This document shows, piece by piece, positions 35,806-43,322 of a stretch of DNA of 64,000 bases. Both the position numbers and the translations under genes were made by a program. This DNA comes from Caballeronia sordidicola (GTDB lineage: Bacteria; Pseudomonadota; Gammaproteobacteria; Burkholderiales; Burkholderiaceae). Numbering within the stretch: position 1 is the first letter of the stretch; each line of letters starts with the position of its first letter. The stretch is taken from the NCBI RefSeq assembly GCF_000729995.1, contig NZ_JNFG01000011.1, forward strand, positions 62,001-126,000. Reading direction: 5' to 3'. A model generated the notes under the pieces. The model saw nothing but the letters and a program-made list of their open reading frames with translations, had not been told where the DNA came from and ran no database searches.

Positions 35806-37152
35806 ATGACACACTTGAAAGCTTTGCGCGCCGACGTGGTTACCTTTAGCGGCGACCCCTTTCTCGAAGCCGCCGAGAAATGCCTGGTCCACATTCCCGA
35901 CGCAATCGTCGTCATCGACGGCGGTCACATTGTCGACGTCGGGCCTGCATCGGAAGTGGCCGCACGGCTGCCCCCAGGCGTTAAAGTCCAGCACTATCCC
36001 GATGCGATCATCTCAGCCGGCTTCATCGATACGCACATCCACTATCCGCAGACAGAAATGATCGGTGCGTACGGCCAGCAACTCCTCGAGTGGCTCAACA
36101 CCTATACGTTCGTCGCGGAGCAAAATTTCGCAGATGAGCTGCATGCGCAGAAAATTGCGAAAGTCTTCCTACGCGAGCTGTTGCGTTGCGGCACGACGAC
36201 TGCCGCTGTGTACTGCACGGTTCATCCGGGATCGGTAGACGCATTCTTCGAGGAGTCGGCGCGTTTCAACACGCGCATGATCGCGGGCAAGGTTCTGATG
36301 GACCGCAATGCGCCGGCAGCGTTGCTCGATACCGCCGAACTCGCGCACACCATGAGCTCGGACTTGATCGCAAAGTGGCATAAGCGCGGAAGGCAGCTGT
36401 ATTGCATTACGCCGCGCTTCGCCCCCACCAGTACCGAGGCTCAGCTCGATGTGTGCGGTACGTTGCTCAAGGAGAATCCGGATGCTTACGTGCAGACTCA
36501 CCTGTGCGAAAACGTGGATGAGATCGCCTGGGTGATGGAGCTGTTCCCGAAGCGCAAAAGCTATCTGGACGTCTATGCGCACGCGGGTATCGTGGGCCCA
36601 CGCTCGATCTATGGCCACGGTGTTCACCTGACCGAGGAAGATCTTTGTACGTGCCACCAGACGGGTGCGGCTCTCGCGCATTGTCCGACGTCGAACCTGT
36701 TCCTCGGCAGCGGCCTGTTCCGCCTGTTCGACGTCAAGAATCCAAAGCGCCCGGTGCGTGTCGGACTGGGAACAGACGTGGGCGCGGGCACGAGCTTTTC
36801 GCAATTGCAATCGCTCAATGAGGCTTACAAGGTCGCGCAAATGAACCAGACGAAGCTCAACGCAATCCAGGCGTTCTATCTGGCAACGCGCGGCGGTGCA
36901 GAGGCGCTCTACCTGCAGGACAGGATAGGGACGGTCGCGAAAGGGTATGAGGCCGATCTCGTCATACTCGACCGCAAGGCGACGCCGCTGATGTCGTTGC
37001 GATCGGAATACTGCAAGGACATCGTCGAACAGCTTTTCGTCCTCATGACGCTTGGCGATGATCGTGCAATCAAGGCGACCTACGTGGCCGGCGAGCAGGT
37101 GTATGAGCGCAACTCCTCGGGAGATGGCTTCCAATATCCAGCGGCTGCATAG
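35806..37152 (+). CDS. guaD: Guanine deaminase
   Basis: This 448-residue zinc amidohydrolase converts guanine to xanthine and ammonia. Zinc ligands are visible in FIDTHIHYPQ, QTHLCEN, YGHGVHL and GLGTDVGAG. The guanine deaminase-specific phrases YGQQLLEWLNTYTF, CGTTTAAVYCTVHPGS and CPTSNLFLGSGLFRLFD make the assignment firm. It is probably co-transcribed with the MFS gene upstream. A fragment of an unrelated transporter gene follows. Confidence 0.95.
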   Translation: MTHLKALRADVVTFSGDPFLEAAEKCLVHIPDAIVVIDGGHIVDVGPASEVAARLPPGVKVQHYPDAIISAGFIDTHIHYPQTEMIGAYGQQLLEWLNTYTFVAEQNFADELHAQKIAKVFLRELLRCGTTTAAVYCTVHPGSVDAFFEESARFNTRMIAGKVLMDRNAPAALLDTAELAHTMSSDLIAKWHKRGRQLYCITPRFAPTSTEAQLDVCGTLLKENPDAYVQTHLCENVDEIAWVMELFPKRKSYLDVYAHAGIVGPRSIYGHGVHLTEEDLCTCHQTGAALAHCPTSNLFLGSGLFRLFDVKNPKRPVRVGLGTDVGAGTSFSQLQSLNEAYKVAQMNQTKLNAIQAFYLATRGGAEALYLQDRIGTVAKGYEADLVILDRKATPLMSLRSEYCKDIVEQLFVLMTLGDDRAIKATYVAGEQVYERNSSGDGFQYPAAA

Positions 37153-37276
37153 TTGCACGGGATGAACGGCGCGCGTAAGCCATCCGGCGCCGGTTGCCAC
37201 TGAACCGCGCGTCAGGTCTCGCGCAACGTCGCACGCAGAAAGTCCCTCACCGGTTCGCTGTCGCGCGGCAGTCCGG

Positions 37277-37728
37277 TTGCTTTCGACCGGTATCGCATTC
37301 ATCTTGACGAAGGCGGCGGCGCCCGGCGGCGAAGCGTTGTCGCATGTGCTGGCCGCCTTTTTCGTATCGGTCTCGTCACATGCATCGTTCCCCGCCGTGA
37401 TGGGCGCGTACTCCGCACTACTCGGCTTCTTCGTCCCGTCAGGCGGCGGCAAGTGGATCATCGAAGCACCGTACGTGATGCAGGCGGCCAACGATCTGCG
37501 GGTGCATCTGGGCTGGGCTGGGCCGTGCAGGTTTATAACGCTGCCGAAGCACTGCCGAACCTGATCAATCCGTTCTGGATGTTGCCGCTGCTCGGCGTAC
37601 TGGGTTTGCGGGCCCGCGATGTCGTCGGCTTCACGTTCACGCAGTTGATCGTGCATGTGCCGCTAGTGCTGATTCTTCTTACGGTGCTGGCGGGCACGCT
37701 CGAGTTCGTGCCGCCGGTCATGCCCTAG
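37277..37728 (+). pseudogene. Broken short-chain fatty acid transporter (AtoE-like) remnant
   Basis: Two overlapping frames encode the C-terminal third of an AtoE-type short-chain fatty acid permease. The first gives SHASFPAVMGAYSALLGFFVPSGGGKW and the second NLINPFWMLPLLGVLGLRARDVVGF. Reading passes from one to the other inside three tandem copies of TGGGC at 37509-37523; removing one copy restores LGWAVQVYN in a single frame. The N-terminal two thirds are missing altogether, since upstream sequence gives no matching helices. The gene is therefore both truncated and frameshifted. Confidence 0.82.
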
Positions 37729-37738
37729 CATGTCGTTC

Positions 37739-37790
37739 GCCTGCCTTGCGGTAGCCTGCCTTGCGGTGGCCTGCATTAAGGCAGCCTGCC
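37739..37790. repeat. 15-bp tandem repeat, about 3.5 copies
   Basis: GCCTGCCTTGCGGTA and GCCTGCCTTGCGGTG are followed by the degenerate copy GCCTGCATTAAGGCA and a partial GCCTGCC. The third copy contains the stop codon of the GYD-domain gene, so the last codons of that gene are repeat-derived. It lies between the transporter pseudogene and the GYD gene. Confidence 0.8.
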
Positions 37791-38069
37791 CAGAACCGCG
37801 CCAATTTCGTCCTTCGTGAAAGCACGCAGCGCCTGCGTGCGGACATTGCCGGCAGAGCCGAGCGCGCAGCCAAATGCCGCGAAGCTCTGATCGTCGGGCG
37901 CCTCGACAATCACGACAAGGTCGTGGTGGCCCAACGTCCAGTAGATCTCTTTCATTTCGCAGCCAAAGCCCTTGGCCAATTCCGCCGCCTGACCTGCGCG
38001 TTGCGCGGTGTTTTTGACGGAACGAATTCCCTGGTCAGTGAAGTTTGCAAGAACCACATAAGTCGCCAT
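37776..38069 (-). CDS. GYD domain-containing protein
   Basis: This 97-residue protein matches the GYD (dimeric alpha-beta barrel) family: MATYVVLANFTDQGIRSVKNT, CEMKEIYWTLGHHDLVVIVEAPDD and FTKDEIGAVLGRLP. The name-giving G-Y-D is G-H-H-D here. The ATG has GGGAGAAT upstream, and a longer in-frame extension is not family-like. The function of the family is unknown. It is divergent from a CBS-domain gene. Confidence 0.85.
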   Translation of the reverse strand: MATYVVLANFTDQGIRSVKNTAQRAGQAAELAKGFGCEMKEIYWTLGHHDLVVIVEAPDDQSFAAFGCALGSAGNVRTQALRAFTKDEIGAVLGRLP

Positions 38070-38350
38070 GACAATTCTCCCTACGATTGAAACGTATCGG
38101 GATACCTCCGCGCGAGCGGCACCGTTTGCGCGTAACTTGATTTTAGGCAATGAAATCGAGCACGATCGGCCGTTTTCCCAAGGCCTGCCTGCATCGCATC
38201 GTGGCGCTGTGCGAGTCCCAGGTGGAAAGTGGAAAGGGGAAAACGCTGCCTTCGCCGCGCATCCAGGCCACCTATACTGAAAGCGGTGGTCCTTCACGGC
38301 AACGCGTCACGAGTTGTCATCGGGCTGCCAGTGCGAAATGGAGCCACTCC

Positions 38351-38791
38351 ATGACAAGCGTTGCGCAAATCCTCAAGTCGAAACCGAACCAGAGCGTCTA
38401 TACGATCACGGCGTCGGAAAGCGTCTACGACGCGATCAAGCTCATGGCGGTGAAACAAATCGGTGCACTCGTCGTCACCGACGGCGACAGCATTGCCGGA
38501 ATCATCACGGAGCGTGACTATGCGCGAAAAGTGGTGCTGATGGACCGCTCGTCGAAGGTGACGCCGGTGCGTGACATCATGACCCAAGCAGTGCGTTGTG
38601 TGCGGCCTGATCAGTCAAGCGACGAGTGCATGGCGCTGATGACCCATCACCGTATGCGCCATCTGCCGGTGCTTGATCGGGATCGGCTGGTCGGCATGGT
38701 CTCGATCGGCGACCTGGTGAAGAACATCATCGCGGAACAGGAATTCACGATCCAGCAGCTCGAGTACTACATTACGGGCGAGCGGGCCTGA
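38351..38791 (+). CDS. Two-CBS-domain protein
   Basis: This 146-residue protein consists of two tandem CBS motifs (about residues 8-65 and 76-130), including GIITERDYARKVVLMDRSSK and DRLVGMVSIGDLVKNIIAEQ. Such stand-alone proteins bind adenine nucleotides and serve as energy sensors. GGAG lies upstream of the ATG. It converges with the cox accessory genes (42-bp gap), so it is probably not part of that operon. Confidence 0.9.
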   Translation: MTSVAQILKSKPNQSVYTITASESVYDAIKLMAVKQIGALVVTDGDSIAGIITERDYARKVVLMDRSSKVTPVRDIMTQAVRCVRPDQSSDECMALMTHHRMRHLPVLDRDRLVGMVSIGDLVKNIIAEQEFTIQQLEYYITGERA

Positions 38792-38833
38792 GCCGGTGGC
38801 ATCGCTGGAAATCAAAACGCCACGGCATAGGCT

Positions 38834-39493
38834 TCATCTTTGCACGGCGTCCGCGACCGTGGCGGGCGTGTGCCCCAAGCGCGCCAGAATGCGTGCGTAG
38901 TCCTGCGGCGTGTCCATATCGACGACGAAACGATCATGCGCGGCTTCGTGGATGAACACCTCGTCCGGATGCTCGGCGATCAACTTGCGGCACCCGGGAT
39001 TGACGTGTCCGCTGATGACCTCGGCGGCGTAGCTGGAGGAAAAAGCCACGGGGTTACCGCGCTGTCCGTTGAACATGGGAATCAGGATCGACCCGCGCGG
39101 CATCGCGGCAAAGGCGTTCACCACTTCCCGATAGTCGGCGGCTTCCAGCAGCACCTGATCGGCAAGACAGACCAGCACGATGCTGCACGGCGCGCGGAGT
39201 GCGGCAACACCCGCCGCGACCGACGTCATCTGCCCTTGCTCATAGCGCGGGTTGCCCTGGAACGTGACCTGCAAGCCGTCCAGCGCCTCCATCACGGCCC
39301 GCCCCTTGAAGCCGGTCACCACCACGATCTCCTCAGGCTCCGCAGCAGTCAGTGCGCTCACAGAGCGCCTGACTGCCGGCTGCCCATCGACAGGAAGCAG
39401 CAACTTGTGCGAGCCCTCCATCCTCGATGACAGGCCCGCAGCCAGAACGACGGCCGAAAACTTCGGCGCAGCTGTGTTATGAACATCGTTCAT
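38834..39493 (-). CDS. MobA-like nucleotidyltransferase (molybdenum cofactor cytidylyltransferase-type)
   Basis: This 219-residue NTP-transferase has the signature VVLAAGLSSRMEGSHKLLLPVDG and VCLADQVLLEAADYREVV. The MocA/MobA-like branch transfers CMP to molybdopterin, forming the MCD cofactor used by CO dehydrogenase-type hydroxylases. It is the last gene of the cox cluster and overlaps the preceding xdhC/coxF gene by 4 bp (ATGA), so it most likely supplies the cofactor for CoxL. Confidence 0.85.
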   Translation of the reverse strand: MNDVHNTAAPKFSAVVLAAGLSSRMEGSHKLLLPVDGQPAVRRSVSALTAAEPEEIVVVTGFKGRAVMEALDGLQVTFQGNPRYEQGQMTSVAAGVAALRAPCSIVLVCLADQVLLEAADYREVVNAFAAMPRGSILIPMFNGQRGNPVAFSSSYAAEVISGHVNPGCRKLIAEHPDEVFIHEAAHDRFVVDMDTPQDYARILARLGHTPATVADAVQR

Positions 39494-40569
39494 GTCTTCT
39501 CCCGTTCCCGCCTGCCCTGCGCAATCGCAAGATATTTATCGGGCGAATGTTCGAACTCGATCTTGCATCCATCGCAGCAAAAATAGACACGCTGCCCGCC
39601 GTGGTCGACAACATACTTCGCCAACGCGATATCAACAGGCATGCCGCACACCGGATTGATATAACGGGCGACCGCGGGCTCGACCGATGCCATCGACTCG
39701 CATGGCGGCACTCTCGGCACGGCGTCGTCGCCAGCGCCGACGTCGGCTCCGGCAATACCCGGTGCGCAGGCGTCCGCTGCCGCTCGTTCGAGTTCGCGGC
39801 GCAACGTCACCAGCCCCGCGACGGCGCCCAGCGCGATCTCCAGCGGCGTATGGGCATGAATATGCGGACCAGCGGGCGCATGCAATGCCTTGAGGCGCTC
39901 CGGTGCGATGCCGCGCAAGAGCATGGCGTCGCGCAATTTCTCCGCCTTGCGCGCGCTTGCCACAAGCAACACGGCCGCCGCCGATGTACGCAAAGCAGCC
40001 TCGAGCGCGTCCTCGTCGCAATCGCCTTGCGTCGCGACCAGAATCATTTGCGGCTTAACTTGGCTCAATGCGTCGATATTGAAACCTTGAATGACGTGGT
40101 CAAGGCCGAGCGCAACAAGCGGCGTGCTCACATTCGCCGCAGCACAAACGCGCAGCCCCACGCGTTGCGCCAGCACGCACGCTTCGAGCGCTGTCGGCGT
40201 CGAGCCCAGGACGAGTACCAACGGCGCAGGCAGCGTCGGCTGAATGAAAAGTTCGAGCGTGCCGTTGCTCGCGCAAGGCATGGTGTGCAGTTCAACGTCG
40301 GAATCGGACATGACCGGTTCGTTGCTGATGCGAACGCGCTTGGGACTTCCCGAACGAATGGCTTGCAGCGCGGCCTGGATCACGATGGTTCGCGAACAAC
40401 CGCCGCCAATCCAGCCGTGCAGCACGCCCTCGCCGTCGACCAGCGCCTGCGCGCCGACCCACGCGGACGTAGGGGGCCCGGCCCTGATCACGGTGACCAC
40501 CGCAAACGGCTGTGCTGCTTCAATCAGCCGTTGCTCGAGTTGCAGGAGGGTATCGATATTGGCGCTCAT
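39490..40569 (-). CDS. coxF: XdhC/CoxF-family molybdoenzyme maturation protein with C-terminal YHS domain
   Basis: This 359-residue protein begins with the XdhC/CoxI domain (VVTVIRAGPPTSAWVGAQALV, GWIGGGCSRTIVIQAAL). It continues with the XdhC Rossmann domain (LVLVLGSTPTALEACVLAQRVGL), which inserts or sulfurates the molybdenum cofactor. The C-terminus (about residues 305-350) adds a YHS metal-binding motif, INPVCGMPVDIALAKY ending in CCDGCKIEFEHSPDKYL. It is coupled by ATGA overlaps to coxE upstream and to the MobA-like gene downstream. I assign CoxF from gene order. Confidence 0.85.
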   Translation of the reverse strand: MSANIDTLLQLEQRLIEAAQPFAVVTVIRAGPPTSAWVGAQALVDGEGVLHGWIGGGCSRTIVIQAALQAIRSGSPKRVRISNEPVMSDSDVELHTMPCASNGTLELFIQPTLPAPLVLVLGSTPTALEACVLAQRVGLRVCAAANVSTPLVALGLDHVIQGFNIDALSQVKPQMILVATQGDCDEDALEAALRTSAAAVLLVASARKAEKLRDAMLLRGIAPERLKALHAPAGPHIHAHTPLEIALGAVAGLVTLRRELERAAADACAPGIAGADVGAGDDAVPRVPPCESMASVEPAVARYINPVCGMPVDIALAKYVVDHGGQRVYFCCDGCKIEFEHSPDKYLAIAQGRREREKT

Positions 40570-41768
40570 TGCAGTGTGGACAGCACTTGGGGCAGCACAC
40601 GCTCGAGACTCGCCAGATCGCGTGCGCCTGCCAGCAGATCGATATAAGGCATCGCAGCCTGCATGCCGACGCTGGACGGTGTGAAGTCGGCCCGGTCCGC
40701 GAGCGGATTGAGCCAGACCAGACGGCGGCAACGCCGCCGGATCGTGGCGAGCGCTTGTTGCAAGCTATCGGGCTCGCCGGCATCGTAGCCGTCACTGACG
40801 ATTACGACAGCAGTGCGCGAATGCAGCAGCCGGGTTGCGTGCTGCTCAATGAATTCATCGAGACTCTCGCCAATGCGCGTGCCTCCCGCCCATCCCGCCG
40901 ACAGCATGTGCAGCCGCTCCTGCGAACGTCGCGGGTCAGGGTCACGCAACGCTTGCGCGACACTCACGAGCCGCGTGTGGAAAATAAAGCAGTGAACGTC
41001 TGTTACTCGCGCGCTCAGAACCCGCGCCAGCCGCAGATAGAAAAAGCTGTACAGGCTCATGGAACGGCTGACGTCGAGCAACAGCACAATGCGCGGACGC
41101 AGACGCCGCTTCCTGCGCCAGCCAAGGTCGATCGGCAGTCCGCCGCGCGAGACACTGCGACGGATCGTCCACGCCATATCGATCACACGACCGGCGTTCG
41201 CGCGGCGTTCACGGCGAATCTGGATGCCTCGCAGCCGAAGAGCGAAACGCCGGATGGCGTCATCGATTGCAAATAGTTCGTCCGGTTCGTTGAGATGGCG
41301 GAAGTCCGCATGCGAGATGGAGGTTTCGCCTGAGGCGCCCTGGTCGGCCGCGCTGCCGTCTGCATGCATCGGGTCCGCGCCGCGTCCGGCCAGGGACAAT
41401 GGCATGCCTTCGCTGTCGTCACGCTGGCCGAGGTCCTTGTCCCGCTCGATCCGGCCAGTGCCACCGGCATGCGTTTCGGTCAGCACCCGCCGATTCGGTA
41501 TCAGGAAGTATGCGTCGAACAGGTCATCAAAGCGTCGCCATTCTTCTGCACGCGAGCACAGCACGGCACGCAGGCTCCAGCGCAAGAGCTGGCTGTTTGT
41601 CTGGCCCGTGAGCTGCGCGACTTCCATTGTTGCCGCGATGTCGCTTGTCGTCACACGAAAATCATTCGCGCGCAGCCACCCGGCAAACCCGGCGTAGCGG
41701 GCGACCAGAACGTCCTCAACGTTCGATGGAAGCGCACGATCATCGGTTCCACTATTCACGCTCAACAT
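40566..41768 (-). CDS. coxE: VWA-domain protein CoxE
   Basis: This 400-residue protein has a C-terminal von Willebrand A domain with the metal-ion-dependent adhesion motif DVSRSMS (DxSxS) and a matching VIVSDGYDAGEPDSL. The N-terminal helical part is typical of CoxE. With the MoxR ATPase CoxD it forms the AAA+/VWA pair needed to mature the Cu-S-Mo site of CO dehydrogenase. It overlaps coxD by 7 bp and coxF by 4 bp. Confidence 0.9.
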   Translation of the reverse strand: MLSVNSGTDDRALPSNVEDVLVARYAGFAGWLRANDFRVTTSDIAATMEVAQLTGQTNSQLLRWSLRAVLCSRAEEWRRFDDLFDAYFLIPNRRVLTETHAGGTGRIERDKDLGQRDDSEGMPLSLAGRGADPMHADGSAADQGASGETSISHADFRHLNEPDELFAIDDAIRRFALRLRGIQIRRERRANAGRVIDMAWTIRRSVSRGGLPIDLGWRRKRRLRPRIVLLLDVSRSMSLYSFFYLRLARVLSARVTDVHCFIFHTRLVSVAQALRDPDPRRSQERLHMLSAGWAGGTRIGESLDEFIEQHATRLLHSRTAVVIVSDGYDAGEPDSLQQALATIRRRCRRLVWLNPLADRADFTPSSVGMQAAMPYIDLLAGARDLASLERVLPQVLSTLQ

Positions 41769-42655
41769 GCGGCCACCAGTTTCTCGACGACCGGCCGTGT
41801 CAGGCCGGCCTGATCCTCGCGCGTTTTCACGAGCGCGGACAGCGAATCCATGATCTGTTCAACGCCATCCGTATCGATCACGCTCACCCCCAGACGTAGC
41901 AACGCGGACACCCAGTCCAGCGTCTCGGCCAGACCCGGTTTCTTCTGCAAATCCATCTGCCTGACCGACTGCACGAATTCGACCATCTGCCGCGCCAGTT
42001 TCTCCGGCACTTCCGGAATCTGCGTACGCACGATCAGCAGCTCCTTTTCGAAGCCCGGATAGTCGATGTACTGATATAAGCATCGGCGGCGCAACGCATC
42101 GGAGATCTCGCGCGTTCCATTAGAAGTCAGGATGACGAAAGGCCTTTCGGTGGCGCGTATCACACCGAGTTCCGGAATCGACATCTGAAAGTCGGACAGC
42201 AACTCCAGCAAATAAGCTTCGAACGCTTCATCAGTACGGTCGATCTCGTCGATCAGCAAGACAGGCGCCGGCGTCGTCGTGATCGCTTCGAGCAGCGGCC
42301 GCTTGAGCAGATAGCGTTCGGAGAAAATATCCTGCTCCTTGTCGAGAACCGATCGCTCGTCCTGTTCAAGCAACTTGATCGCGAGCAGTTGATGCTGGTA
42401 GTTCCACTCGTACAGCGCGGAGTGCGCGTCCAGGCCTTCGTAGCATTGCAGCCGGATCAGCCGTGTATCAAGGAGCCGCGCAAGCGCTTTCGCCACCTCG
42501 GTCTTGCCGACACCGGCCTCACCCTCAAGCAACAAGGGCCGGCGCATTTCCATCGTCAGCAGGAGGGTTGCCGCAAAGCTGCGCTCGGCAATGAAACCAT
42601 GACCCTCCAGCCTCTGCTGCAGGCTCACGACTTCGCTCATCCTGTCCGTCGCCAT
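41762..42655 (-). CDS. coxD: MoxR-type AAA+ ATPase CoxD
   Basis: This 297-residue ATPase has Walker A GEAGVGKTEV, Walker B VLLIDEIDRTDE, and the sensor motif FVILTSNGTREISDALRRRC. In the Oligotropha system CoxD is needed to build the bimetallic CO dehydrogenase active site, acting with CoxE. Gene order (coxG, coxD, coxE, coxF) and overlapping ends support the assignment. Confidence 0.92.
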   Translation of the reverse strand: MATDRMSEVVSLQQRLEGHGFIAERSFAATLLLTMEMRRPLLLEGEAGVGKTEVAKALARLLDTRLIRLQCYEGLDAHSALYEWNYQHQLLAIKLLEQDERSVLDKEQDIFSERYLLKRPLLEAITTTPAPVLLIDEIDRTDEAFEAYLLELLSDFQMSIPELGVIRATERPFVILTSNGTREISDALRRRCLYQYIDYPGFEKELLIVRTQIPEVPEKLARQMVEFVQSVRQMDLQKKPGLAETLDWVSALLRLGVSVIDTDGVEQIMDSLSALVKTREDQAGLTRPVVEKLVAAC

Positions 42656-42673
42656 GACTGCCCCTGTCCGGTC

Positions 42674-43279
42674 TCAGACCGGCTTGCGGGTGAAAAGCCC
42701 GCGTAACCATTCGCGCATGACGGCCCACGCCAGCGCAAGGCCGTTCAGTTCGGAGGACGGGGCATGAGCGGCTAGGGGTGCGCTCGTGGACACTTCCGGT
42801 GTCATTGGCGTCGTTTGCGGGCTCGAAGAAGCCTCTAGTCGTGCCGCAAAGTTGGCGACGAACTGCTTGAGCATCTGGTCCGCCACCGGACCCATCAGCC
42901 GGCTGCCGAGCGCGGCGGCCTTGCCGCTCATCGTCACCTCGCTCCTGCCCGTCAGTTCGCACGCATCGCCGGCGGCCTGCACGCTCGCGACCAGATCCAT
43001 TGATGCGGCCGAGCTGCCCGTGGAGTCCGTGCCCTTGCCCACAAGGTGCAAACTGCGCGCCGTTGCGTCGAGGTTCAACACCTCGATATCGCCTTTGAAC
43101 GACATCGTGGCCGGACCGAGCCGCACGGTAATCGTGCCTTTGTAGTGGGTGGCATCCACGCGTTCAGTGATCTTCGCGCCGGGCATGCATCCAGCCACTG
43201 CCTCGATATCCTGCAACAATTGCCAGGCGGTATCCGACGAAGCGGCTAGTGGAAACACCTTTTCGAGTACGACTTTCAT
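42674..43279 (-). CDS. coxG: CoxG-like SRPBCC protein
   Basis: This 201-residue protein consists of a CoxG/SRPBCC ligand-binding fold (about residues 1-150, MKVVLEKVFPLAASSDTAWQLLQDIEAVAGCMPGAKI) followed by a proline- and serine-rich linker and a short amphipathic C-terminus (LALAWAVMREWLRGLF). CoxG has been proposed to carry quinone or recruit CO dehydrogenase to the membrane; the C-terminal tail fits a membrane-anchoring role. The ATG has AGGATGATC upstream, 43 bp after coxL. Confidence 0.9.
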   Translation of the reverse strand: MKVVLEKVFPLAASSDTAWQLLQDIEAVAGCMPGAKITERVDATHYKGTITVRLGPATMSFKGDIEVLNLDATARSLHLVGKGTDSTGSSAASMDLVASVQAAGDACELTGRSEVTMSGKAAALGSRLMGPVADQMLKQFVANFAARLEASSSPQTTPMTPEVSTSAPLAAHAPSSELNGLALAWAVMREWLRGLFTRKPV

Positions 43280-43322
43280 TCGATCATCCTTGGCGTCTTC
43301 AGGTTCGTTCCCGGGCAAGCCG

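Noticed and set aside
41802-41815. TCAGGCCGGCCTGA, similar to TCAAGCCGGCTTGA at 52749, as a dispersed repeat element
   Set aside because: Only two copies; one lies inside coxD coding sequence and the likeness covers little more than the palindrome. Both encode a similar short EDQAGLTR string on the minus strand, which is not enough to call a gene fragment at 52749.
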